A DNA stretch of 5,024 nt from Clostridia bacterium. GTDB lineage: Bacteria > Bacillota > Clostridia > Monoglobales > Firm-18. This document shows positions 1-5,024 of the stretch, one piece after another. The notes under the pieces are model-generated. The model was not told the origin of the DNA. It searched no databases and worked only from the letters and a program-made list of their open reading frames with translations. Both the position numbers and the translations under genes were made by a program. The first letter of the stretch is position 1. Every line of letters starts with the position of its first letter. The DNA lies in contig JAFQVC010000012.1 in the NCBI GenBank assembly GCA_017408205.1, forward strand, positions 1 to 5,024, given 5' to 3'.

Positions 1-118
1 ATATGTCTGCAACAATCAGGACTGCATTTTAAAACTTAAAAAATCAAATGGATTGTCAAGGGGACTAAAAACTAATGTTCCCGAAGAAATATACGAGGAG
101 TGCAGTAATGTTAGATAA
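1..118 (+). CDS. ylxR: YlxR family RNA-binding protein (DUF448, RnpM), C-terminal fragment
   Basis: Partial gene; the 5' part lies outside the window. Read from base 2, the frame is open for 38 codons to the TAA at 116-118. It gives the recognisable YlxR ending: YVC at the start, a Lys-rich middle (LKLKKSNGLSRGLK) and the tail VPEEIYEEC. The opening matches the family's GRGAYVC motif, and the single base a before it would fit a GCA alanine codon. YlxR is a small basic protein of about 90 residues encoded after nusA in Bacillota. In Bacillus subtilis it has been reported to bind RNase P RNA and modulate RNase P, hence the name RnpM. Its last 11 bases overlap the ylxQ start, and its coding sequence carries the ylxQ ribosome binding site. 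The family call rests on motif memory over a short fragment, strengthened by position directly before ylxQ-infB. Confidence 0.85.
   Translation, partial: YVCNNQDCILKLKKSNGLSRGLKTNVPEEIYEECSNVR
95..100 (+). promoter_or_regulatory. Ribosome binding site deciding the ylxQ start
   Basis: GAGGAG lies 7 bases before the ATG at 108 and inside the ylxR reading frame. It is a better-spaced Shine-Dalgarno site than the AAGGGGA at 58-64, which sits 10 bases before the upstream in-frame ATG at 75. It supports 108 as the true start of ylxQ. Confidence 0.75.
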
Positions 119-416
119 TAAAGTGTTGGGATACTTAGGACTTGCAAAAAAAGCGGGGCTTTTGGCAGACGGTACAGAGAGCGTGGTAGCAAGTGTAAGA
201 GGTAACAAAAGTAAACTTGTAATTCTTGCTTGTGATGCTTCAGCCACAACTGTTAAAAAAGTTACCGACAAATGCGGTTATTACAATGTAAAACTTGTAA
301 CCGCAGGTACAATGTCCGTTTTAGGAAACGCACTGGGACGAGAACTTACGGCGTGTGTTTCGGTTAATGATGAAAAATTTGCAGAAGTAATTGGTAAGTT
401 TGTAGTAACAGACTGA
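108..416 (+). CDS. ylxQ: YlxQ, L7Ae-family (ribosomal protein L7Ae-like) K-turn RNA-binding protein
   Basis: A 102-residue protein, close to the roughly 100 residues usual for YlxQ. It shows the L7Ae/L30e/Gadd45 fold signature: LGLAKKAGLLADG (residues 10-22), the strand KLVILACDAS (36-45), KKVTDKCGYYNV (50-61), closely resembling Bacillus YlxQ as I recall it, and VLGNALGRE (71-79). Proteins of this family bind kink-turn RNA; the cellular target of YlxQ is not well defined. The frame is open from an earlier ATG at 75 (after an in-frame TAA at 66-68), but 108 is preferred. The GAGGAG at 95-100 is well placed, and MLDNKVLGYLGLAKKAG aligns with the family N-terminus, whereas the extra 11 residues do not. 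The gene overlaps ylxR by 11 bases and ends in tandem TGATGA stops, 15 bases before infB. An A7 run at 146-152 encodes part of the first helix. Confidence 0.9.
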   Translation: MLDNKVLGYLGLAKKAGLLADGTESVVASVRGNKSKLVILACDASATTVKKVTDKCGYYNVKLVTAGTMSVLGNALGRELTACVSVNDEKFAEVIGKFVVTD

Positions 417-418
417 TG

Positions 419-428
419 AAAGGGTGAT
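419..428 (+). promoter_or_regulatory. Ribosome binding site of infB, shifted close to the start codon
   Basis: AAAGGGTGAT ends only 3 bases before the ATG at 432. It pairs less with the core GGAGG-binding part of 16S rRNA and more with the GGTGAT extension of the anti-Shine-Dalgarno region. Tandem in-frame stops at 414-419 leave 432 as the first usable start, so the site fits the gene despite the unusual spacing. Confidence 0.6.
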
Positions 429-431
429 TAT

Positions 432-2669
432 ATGGCAGTAGCAAAAATTAAAATCAGTTCGTTTGCCAAAGATTTGGGTGTTGACAAAAATGAGGTTATG
501 GAATTACTGACAAAATTCGGCAGTAAAGCCAAAACAACTTCAAGTTCAATTTCAAACAACGAACTTGACATTATTTTAGAGTACTTTACTCAAAAACACC
601 AGGTTGAAGAATTTGATTTTATACTGAAAAAACTTGAAGAAAAGCCAAAGAAAGAAAAGAAAAAGGAAGAAGTTCCCGTACAGGAAGACGTTGAAATTAC
701 GACAATCAGCAAAAAGGAAAAACATTATGTAGATACAAGAAAATCAAATGTTGACCTTGACAAATACGATACCGAAAAAATCGACGAACTTGTTCCTGAC
801 AATATAAAGGGCGACAATTTAGCAGGCGGTAAACAAAAAATCAAAAAGGGCAAGAAAAACGAAAAGTTTGATAAAGAAGAAATCAAAGTAAACAAAGAGA
901 AGAAACAAAAGGCGGAAAAAATCACAGTTGCAATAGGTGACGAAATTTCTGTAGGTGATTTTGCGGAGAAACTCGGCAGACCTGCGGCAGAAGTGGTTAA
1001 ATGCCTTATGATGATTGGTGTTATGGCGTCTGTAAGCCAGAATATTGACTTTGATACTGCGGCTTTAATTGCAACTGAATTTAATGCAGAAGTGGAAAAA
1101 GAAGTAATAATTACAGACGAAGACATTTTATTTAACGATGTAGAAGACAAAGAAGAAGATTTGGTTGACCGTTCACCTGTCGTTGTTGTTATGGGACACG
1201 TTGACCACGGTAAAACAAAACTTCTTGACAGTATCAGAAAAACAAATGTAATTGATACAGAGGCGGGCGGTATTACTCAGCACATCGGTGCTTACAGAGT
1301 AAGGATAAACGACAGGGATATTACGTTCCTTGACACACCCGGTCACGAAGCGTTTACTTCAATGAGAGCAAGAGGTGCACAGGTTACTGACGTTGCAATT
1401 TTAGTAGTTGCGGCAGACGATGGTATTATGCCTCAGACAATTGAAGCAATAAATCACGCGAAAGCTGCAAATATTAATATTATAGTTGCTATCAATAAAA
1501 TTGATAAGGATACCGCAAACCCTGATTTGGTAAAACAACAACTTACAGAGCACGGTCTTGTGCCTGAAGAATGGGGCGGTGACACAATCTGCGTACCTAT
1601 TTCGGCTTTAAAAGGCGAAAATGTTGATACGTTGCTTGAAATGGTGCTTTTGGTTGCAGATATGAAAGAATTGAAAGCAAACCCCAACCGCCTTGCAAAA
1701 GGTACTGTTATTGAGGCAAAACTTGACAAGGGCAGAGGTCCCGTTGCTACAGTTCTGGTACAAAACGGTACTTTAAAAACGGGTGACATCGTTGTTGCAG
1801 GTACTGCAGTAGGTAAAGTAAGAGCAATGACAGATGACAAGGGCAAAAAAGTTAAATCTGCAGGTCCTTGTGTTCCTGTTGAACTTATCGGTTTAAGCGA
1901 AACACCTGAGGGCGGCGATTTGTTCTATGTTGTAACAGACGAGCGTAAAGCCCGTGAAGTTGTTGAAAACAGAAAGCAGAAAATTAAAGACGAGTACAAC
2001 AAGTCAACTCAGCAGGTTGTTTCACTTGACGCGTTGTTTGACCAGATTGAACAAGGTCAGATTAAAGACTTAAACATCATTGTAAAAGCGGATGTGCAGG
2101 GCTCTGTTGAAGCGGTTACACAGTCCCTTGTTAAACTTTCAAACGACGAGGTAAGAATTAACGTAATTCACGGTGCTGTCGGTACAGTAAACGAGTCCGA
2201 CATTATGCTTGCATCTGCTTCAAATGCAATTATTGTCGGCTTTAATGTAAGACCTTCTGCTGCAACTATGGATTCTGCGGCACTTAAAAATGTTGAAATC
2301 CGACTTTACCGTATTATTTATCAGGCAATTGAAGAAATTGAAGCGGCTATGAAAGGTATGCTTGAGCCAACTTACCGCGAAAATGTAATAGGTCACGCAG
2401 AAATCAGACAGACATTCAAGGTTTCAGGTGTTGGCACTATTGCGGGTTGTTACGTTACTGACGGTAAAATTCAGCGTAACAGCGAAGTACGAATCGTTCG
2501 TGACGGTATTGTTGTTCACGAAGGTATGCTTAACTCACTTAAAAGATTTAAAGATGACGTTAAAGAAGTTGCATCCGGCTACGAGTGCGGTCTTGGTGTT
2601 GAAAGATACAACGACATTAAAGAAGGCGACGTTATCGAATGCTTCGTAATGGAGGAAGTACCCAGATAG
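432..2669 (+). CDS. infB: Translation initiation factor IF-2
   Basis: A 745-residue translational GTPase that brings fMet-tRNA to the 30S P site and promotes subunit joining in the cytoplasm. Domains in order: an IF2_N helical domain (about 1-55); a Lys/Glu-rich linker (about 70-160); a second IF2_N domain (about 163-215); the G domain (about 248-410); beta-barrel domain II (about 421-500); domain III (about 530-610, with [15 protein letters not shown] at 547-561); and the tRNA-binding domain IV (about 650-743, with GYECG at 716-720). GTPase motifs are intact: G1 GHVDHGKT 255-262, G2 [10 protein letters not shown] 279-288, G3 DTPGH 301-305, G4 NKID 355-358, G5 SAL 391-393. Residue 263, usually Ser/Thr, is Lys. 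The length is in the normal range for Bacillota, since the linker varies widely. The gene sits between ylxQ and rbfA, as is standard, and shares the forward frame with both. Confidence 0.99.
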   Translation: MAVAKIKISSFAKDLGVDKNEVMELLTKFGSKAKTTSSSISNNELDIILEYFTQKHQVEEFDFILKKLEEKPKKEKKKEEVPVQEDVEITTISKKEKHYVDTRKSNVDLDKYDTEKIDELVPDNIKGDNLAGGKQKIKKGKKNEKFDKEEIKVNKEKKQKAEKITVAIGDEISVGDFAEKLGRPAAEVVKCLMMIGVMASVSQNIDFDTAALIATEFNAEVEKEVIITDEDILFNDVEDKEEDLVDRSPVVVVMGHVDHGKTKLLDSIRKTNVIDTEAGGITQHIGAYRVRINDRDITFLDTPGHEAFTSMRARGAQVTDVAILVVAADDGIMPQTIEAINHAKAANINIIVAINKIDKDTANPDLVKQQLTEHGLVPEEWGGDTICVPISALKGENVDTLLEMVLLVADMKELKANPNRLAKGTVIEAKLDKGRGPVATVLVQNGTLKTGDIVVAGTAVGKVRAMTDDKGKKVKSAGPCVPVELIGLSETPEGGDLFYVVTDERKAREVVENRKQKIKDEYNKSTQQVVSLDALFDQIEQGQIKDLNIIVKADVQGSVEAVTQSLVKLSNDEVRINVIHGAVGTVNESDIMLASASNAIIVGFNVRPSAATMDSAALKNVEIRLYRIIYQAIEEIEAAMKGMLEPTYRENVIGHAEIRQTFKVSGVGTIAGCYVTDGKIQRNSEVRIVRDGIVVHEGMLNSLKRFKDDVKEVASGYECGLGVERYNDIKEGDVIECFVMEEVPR

Positions 2670-2672
2670 GAG
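2668..2672 (+). promoter_or_regulatory. Ribosome binding site of rbfA overlapping the infB stop
   Basis: AGGAG begins inside the infB TAG stop codon (2667-2669) and lies 6 bases before the rbfA ATG at 2679. A ribosome ending infB would uncover or occupy this site, so translational coupling of the two genes is plausible (inference). An in-frame TAA at 2673-2675 excludes a longer rbfA. Confidence 0.8.
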
Positions 2673-2678
2673 TAATTT

Positions 2679-3014
2679 ATGTCAAACAGAATTAACAGAA
2701 TCAATGAAGAAACAAAAAAGGAAATAAGCCAGATTATAAGAGAACTTAAAGACCCCAGAGTTAAAAAAGGTCTTGTAAGTGTTGTGGCAACAGATGTTTC
2801 CAAAGATTTAAGCAAGTGCGTAGTATTTGTAAGCGTTTTAGGTGATGAGCAGGTGCAAAACGATGCAATTGCGGGCTTAAACAGTGCATCGGGATTTGTA
2901 AGACGCGAACTCGGTTCAAGGTTAAAACTTCGTGTTTCACCTGAAATTACTTTTAATCTTGACCATTCAATCGAGTACGGTGCACATATAAACGAAATTT
3001 TAAAAGGACTATGA
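2679..3014 (+). CDS. rbfA: Ribosome-binding factor A (30S subunit maturation)
   Basis: A 111-residue protein, near the typical 110-130 residues of bacterial RbfA. It is a single type-II KH-like domain that binds the immature 30S subunit near helix 1 of 16S rRNA, supports late 5'-end processing, and is needed most in the cold. Visible family features: the N-terminal helix NRINEETKKEISQIIRELKDPRV (about 6-28, K/R rich); the strand KCVVFVSVLG (46-55); LNSASGFVRRELGSRLKLR (67-85), containing the A-x-G kink (70-72) that replaces the GxxG of normal KH domains; and PEITFNLDHSIEYGAHI (88-104). It lies 9 bases after infB and 4 bases before nrnA, the usual order in Bacillota. No internal damage is seen. 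Confidence 0.97.
   Translation: MSNRINRINEETKKEISQIIRELKDPRVKKGLVSVVATDVSKDLSKCVVFVSVLGDEQVQNDAIAGLNSASGFVRRELGSRLKLRVSPEITFNLDHSIEYGAHINEILKGL
3003..3008 (+). promoter_or_regulatory. Ribosome binding site of nrnA inside the end of rbfA
   Basis: AAAGGA lies 10 bases before the ATG at 3019, a little longer than ideal. An out-of-frame ATG at 3011 sits closer, but it leads to no gene. In the nrnA frame a TAA at 3001-3003 and the lack of another ATG, GTG or TTG before 3019 fix the start. Confidence 0.6.
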
Positions 3015-3018
3015 TATT

Positions 3019-3957
3019 ATGTTTACAGATATTGCAAAGGCAATAAACGAAAGTAACAATATTATAATTTTACCTCACAAAAGTGTTGACGGCGATTGCC
3101 TTGGCTCATCTTATGCGCTTAAGTTGGGCTTGCTCAAGTTGGGGAAAAATGCACAGGTTATTGTTGAAGAAAAGGACAAAGATGCAAAATTTTTCGCCAT
3201 TATTAAAGATGCGGAATGTTTCGTTGAAGTCCCCGACCTGGTAATTGCTGTTGACTGCGGAGATATAGACCGTATTGACAGCAGACGCGGGATTTTTGAC
3301 TCTTGCGAAAACACTGTAAATATCGACCATCACGGCACAAATGACGGGTACGCAAAACTGAATTTTGTTGATGCCTGTGCCTCTGCGACGGGTGAAATAA
3401 TATTTAAATTGCTTAAGTTTTTACAAGTTGAAATTGATGATAATATTGCACAGAATTTATATATTGCAATATCTTTCGATTCGGGACGATTCTCATATTC
3501 CAATACAACTTGCGAAACCCATAAGATTGCGGGAGAATTAATACAGTATAATTTTGATTTTCCGTATCTTAATGCCTTTATATTTGATACAAATTCCCAA
3601 AAAGAATTGGTGCTTATAAAAGAAGCGCTTAAAACTCTTGAGGTTTTGGCAGATGGTAAAATTGCATCTGTAACGGTATCAGAAAAAGTAATTAAGAAAT
3701 ACAAGGCGACAGATTCTGAACTTGGCGGAATTGTGAACTATCCGAGAAGTATTGACACAGTACAGATTGCCTTTTATTTTAAAGAACAAAAAGACGGTGT
3801 CAAAGTAAGTATGCGGTCAAACGGCCCCGACGTTTCAAAAATTGCAAAGAAATACGGAGGCGGAGGGCACGAAAGAGCAAGCGGATGTACTTTGAATATG
3901 CCTGTTAAAAAAGCAAAAAAGATTATGTATGATGAGGCGATGGCGGTAATATGCTAA
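3019..3957 (+). CDS. nrnA: DHH/DHHA1 phosphoesterase, NrnA-type oligoribonuclease and pAp phosphatase
   Basis: A 312-residue cytoplasmic phosphoesterase matching the usual 310-320 residues of NrnA. Known members degrade RNA fragments of about 2-5 nt from the end and dephosphorylate 3'-phosphoadenosine-5'-phosphate (pAp); some also act on linear pApA. The N-terminal DHH domain carries the metal ligands: H20, D24 and D26 in HKSVDGDCLGS; D79 in AVDCGD; D103-H104-H105 in NIDHHG; and D154 in SFDSGRFSYSNT. AGELIQYNFD (171-180) closely resembles Bacillus NrnA as I recall it. The C-terminal DHHA1 domain has VSMRSNG (263-269) and the glycine-rich GGGGHERASGC (280-290) used for substrate binding. No membrane, PAS or GGDEF parts are present, so it is not GdpP. 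It overlaps truB by 7 bases and follows rbfA by 4. The exact substrate range cannot be read from sequence; the family call is firm. Confidence 0.93.
   Translation: MFTDIAKAINESNNIIILPHKSVDGDCLGSSYALKLGLLKLGKNAQVIVEEKDKDAKFFAIIKDAECFVEVPDLVIAVDCGDIDRIDSRRGIFDSCENTVNIDHHGTNDGYAKLNFVDACASATGEIIFKLLKFLQVEIDDNIAQNLYIAISFDSGRFSYSNTTCETHKIAGELIQYNFDFPYLNAFIFDTNSQKELVLIKEALKTLEVLADGKIASVTVSEKVIKKYKATDSELGGIVNYPRSIDTVQIAFYFKEQKDGVKVSMRSNGPDVSKIAKKYGGGGHERASGCTLNMPVKKAKKIMYDEAMAVIC
3934..3950 (+). promoter_or_regulatory. Weak, distant ribosome binding region of truB
   Basis: The only Shine-Dalgarno-like bases before truB are GAGG at 3934-3937, 13 bases from the ATG at 3951, and the poor GGCGGT at 3942-3947. 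Two consecutive TGA codons at 3930-3935 in the truB frame block any upstream start. The gene therefore probably depends on ribosomes ending nrnA at 3955-3957 (inference). Confidence 0.4.
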
Positions 3958-4811
3958 ACGGAATTATAAATATATTAAAACCGCCCGGTATGACCTCTCA
4001 CGATGTTATTTACAAAGTAAGGCGTATTACGGGTATTAAAAAAGTCGGACATACGGGAACCTTGGACCCTGATGCACAAGGGGTTTTGCCCGTTTGCATC
4101 GGCAACGGTACAAAGTTATCCGATATGCTTACAGTTACGGATAAAAGATATACGGCGGTTATGCGTCTTGGAGTAGTTACTGATACTCAGGACATTTCGG
4201 GGAATGTTCTTTGTGAAACAATACCGAATGTGACAAAAGACGACATTATAAGGGCTCTGCCACAGTTTACAGGTGAGATTTTTCAGATACCGCCTATGTT
4301 TTCTGCAATTAAAGTTAACGGCAAAAAGTTGTATGAATTGGGTAGAAAAGGCATCGAAATAGAAAGAGAACCACGAAAAATTACAGTATATAGTATTGAA
4401 ATATTAAAAATTGACGGGAACAATGTTACACTTGATATTGCCTGTTCAAAGGGAACTTATGTAAGAACTTTGTGCCACGATATAGGTGAGAAATTGGGTG
4501 TTGGTGCATGTATGGCAAACCTTATAAGAACAGAAAGTGCCGGCTTTACGATAAATGAATCGGTAACTCTTGAAACTCTGGAAAAAGACGGTGCAGAAAA
4601 GTACCTGATACCTGTTGAACAAATGTTTCCTTATGACAAAATATCGGTCAGCGGTGAAACTTTAAAAAAGGTATTGAACGGAACACCGATTACCGTTTCG
4701 GATTTGCAAAAAGACAAAATGTATAAAGTGTATGACGACAGCGGAAAGTTCCTTTGCGTTTCCAAAGAACAAAACGGTGTACTTAAAATGGTTAAATGCT
4801 TTTTCGGTTAG
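3951..4811 (+). CDS. truB: tRNA pseudouridine(55) synthase TruB
   Basis: A 286-residue enzyme that isomerises U55 to pseudouridine in the T-loop of nearly all elongator tRNAs and also acts as a tRNA-folding chaperone. It is slightly shorter than the typical 290-310 residues. The N-terminal GIINILKPPGMTSHDV (4-19) is a family hallmark. The catalytic aspartate is D39 in GHTGTLDPDAQGVLP (33-47). Further conserved parts are KRYTA with Y67, the IPPMFSAIKVNGKKLYELGR region (113-132), SKGTYVRTLCHDIG (166-179, with Y170 and R172) and the ANLIRTESAGF segment (189-199). The last 60 or so residues match a short PUA-like TruB C-terminal domain. The start overlaps the nrnA stop by 7 bases and is the only possible one because of TGA TGA at 3930-3935. 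ribF follows after 8 bases, as in many Bacillota. Confidence 0.97.
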   Translation: MLNGIINILKPPGMTSHDVIYKVRRITGIKKVGHTGTLDPDAQGVLPVCIGNGTKLSDMLTVTDKRYTAVMRLGVVTDTQDISGNVLCETIPNVTKDDIIRALPQFTGEIFQIPPMFSAIKVNGKKLYELGRKGIEIEREPRKITVYSIEILKIDGNNVTLDIACSKGTYVRTLCHDIGEKLGVGACMANLIRTESAGFTINESVTLETLEKDGAEKYLIPVEQMFPYDKISVSGETLKKVLNGTPITVSDLQKDKMYKVYDDSGKFLCVSKEQNGVLKMVKCFFG

Positions 4812-4814
4812 GAG
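4810..4814 (+). promoter_or_regulatory. Ribosome binding site of ribF overlapping the truB stop
   Basis: AGGAG begins inside the truB TAG stop (4809-4811) and ends 5 bases before the ATG at 4820. The same stop/Shine-Dalgarno overlap occurs at the infB-rbfA junction, pointing to coupled translation of truB and ribF (inference). Confidence 0.8.
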
Positions 4815-4819
4815 ACAAT

Positions 4820-5024
4820 ATGATAATTACAAACAATGATATTACTATGTTGAATAATACTGCGGTAGCACTTGGCGCTTTTGACGGTGTTCATATTGCT
4901 CACGGCGTACTTATAAATAATGCCGTAACCTATGCGAAAGAAAAAGGTATAAATTCCTGTGTTTTTACGTTTGATGTTAATCCTAAAGACAGTAAATTAA
5001 TTACCACAAACAGGGAGCGTCAGG
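4820..5024 (+). CDS. ribF: RibF-type FAD synthetase / riboflavin kinase, N-terminal fragment
   Basis: Partial gene; only the first 68 codons lie in the window. The fragment is the start of the FAD synthetase nucleotidyltransferase domain. VALGAFDGVHIAHGVLI (16-32) matches the family's GxFDGxHxGHxxLI nucleotide-binding motif, with both histidines kept (H25, H28). It is followed by a helix, AVTYAKEKG (35-43), the strand SCVFTFD (46-52) and LITTNRERQ (60-68), like the usual LTT..EK/ER segment. Full RibF is about 300 residues, with an N-terminal FMN adenylyltransferase and a C-terminal riboflavin kinase; whether the kinase domain is present here cannot be seen. Two deviations are visible: Ala27 where Gly is usual, and TFDVNP (50-55) where TFxPHP is usual. 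Position right after truB is the classic ribF site and supports the call. It could instead be a divergent single-domain FAD synthetase-like protein. Confidence 0.85.
   Translation, partial: MIITNNDITMLNNTAVALGAFDGVHIAHGVLINNAVTYAKEKGINSCVFTFDVNPKDSKLITTNRERQ

Larger units (their letters stand above)
1..5024 (+). other. nusA-infB type operon segment (ylxR-ylxQ-infB-rbfA-nrnA-truB-ribF)
   Basis: Seven genes run in one direction with junctions of -11, 15, 9, 4, -7 and 8 bases (negative means overlap), so they very probably form one transcript. No intergenic space is large enough for a Rho-independent terminator or an independent promoter. In Bacillota this cluster normally begins upstream with rimP and nusA, which would lie before base 1, and its promoter would be there too. 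The order is syntenic with Bacillus and Clostridium. The grouping joins translation initiation, 30S assembly, tRNA modification and short-RNA turnover; RibF is a conserved passenger. Confidence 0.85.

Noticed and set aside
16..271. Minus-strand open frames across the ylxR tail and ylxQ
   Set aside because: They are antisense to two recognisable genes and show no motif of their own.
900..1010. Possible internal infB start giving a shorter IF2 form, as known in E. coli and Bacillus
   Set aside because: GGTGA-like stretches occur (935-940, 953-958), but no in-frame start codon follows at proper spacing; the ATG pair at 1008-1013 lies in the second IF2_N domain and lacks a good ribosome binding site.
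725..1150. Long open frame on the minus strand opposite infB (141 codons), and another at 1454-1846
   Set aside because: Both lie opposite strongly conserved IF2 coding sequence, have Ser/Leu-rich translations typical of antisense shadows of Lys/Glu/Asp-rich genes, and show no family motif.
2428..2649. Forward open frame of 73 codons within infB in another frame
   Set aside because: It sits entirely inside the conserved IF2 domain IV and resembles no known protein; it is an overlap shadow.
2714..2720. A AAA AAG slippery heptamer in rbfA, with similar ones in nrnA (3915-3921) and truB (4664-4670), and A AAA AAA in ylxQ (146-152)
   Set aside because: A -1 shift at any of them soon meets a stop (for example TAA 2747-2749 and TGA 3930-3932), no strong stimulating hairpin is evident, and such runs are expected from Lys-Lys codons in A-rich genes. 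GGTGA at 4653-4657 before the truB site is only weakly suggestive.
3461..3472. Perfect 12-base palindrome ATATTGCAATAT in nrnA, and AATATTAATATT in infB at 1470-1481
   Set aside because: Both are short A+T-only or nearly so, lie within conserved coding sequence, are not repeated as a pair elsewhere, and fit chance in an A+T-rich genome.
1..5024. Hidden accessory system (mobile element, CRISPR, defence, phage, riboswitch)
   Set aside because: All sequence except short gaps of 4-15 bases is taken by conserved housekeeping genes in their normal order. No tandem spaced repeats, transposase or integrase motifs, tRNA or structured leader were seen.

Overview
The window is a dense, one-direction stretch of housekeeping genes from an A+T-rich bacterium. 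The gene order is ylxR (3' end only), ylxQ, infB, rbfA, nrnA, truB, ribF (5' end only). This is the conserved downstream half of the nusA-infB transcription/translation operon of Bacillota. The order, the AGGAG-type ribosome binding sites and the YlxR/YlxQ pair all point to a low-GC Gram-positive organism. The protein style (Lys/Asn rich, clostridial-looking IF2) suggests a member of the Clostridia, but genus cannot be told from the sequence alone.

Layout: bases 1-118 hold the C-terminal 38 residues of YlxR. Its last 11 bases overlap the start of ylxQ (108-416, L7Ae-like RNA-binding protein). After a 15-base gap comes infB (432-2669, translation initiation factor IF2). It is followed 9 bases later by rbfA (2679-3014, 30S assembly factor). 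After 4 more bases comes nrnA (3019-3957, DHH/DHHA1 nanoRNase/pAp phosphatase), which overlaps truB (3951-4811, tRNA pseudouridine-55 synthase) by 7 bases. Eight bases later ribF (4820 to beyond 5024, FAD synthetase/riboflavin kinase) begins and runs off the window. No gap exceeds 15 bases, so there is no room for a terminator or a normal promoter between genes.

Functionally the set is coherent. IF2 starts translation, RbfA matures the 30S subunit, TruB modifies tRNA, NrnA clears 2-5 nt RNA fragments, and YlxR and YlxQ are small RNA-binding proteins. RibF makes FMN/FAD and is a frequent neighbour of truB in this locus. Joint transcription and partial translational coupling are inferred from spacing and overlaps.

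I looked on both strands for anything beyond this and found no mobile element, CRISPR array, RNA gene, phage gene or undescribed system. The points most worth checking are modest: substitutions in conserved RibF motifs, a Lys beside the IF2 P-loop, and the forced, weakly primed start of truB.
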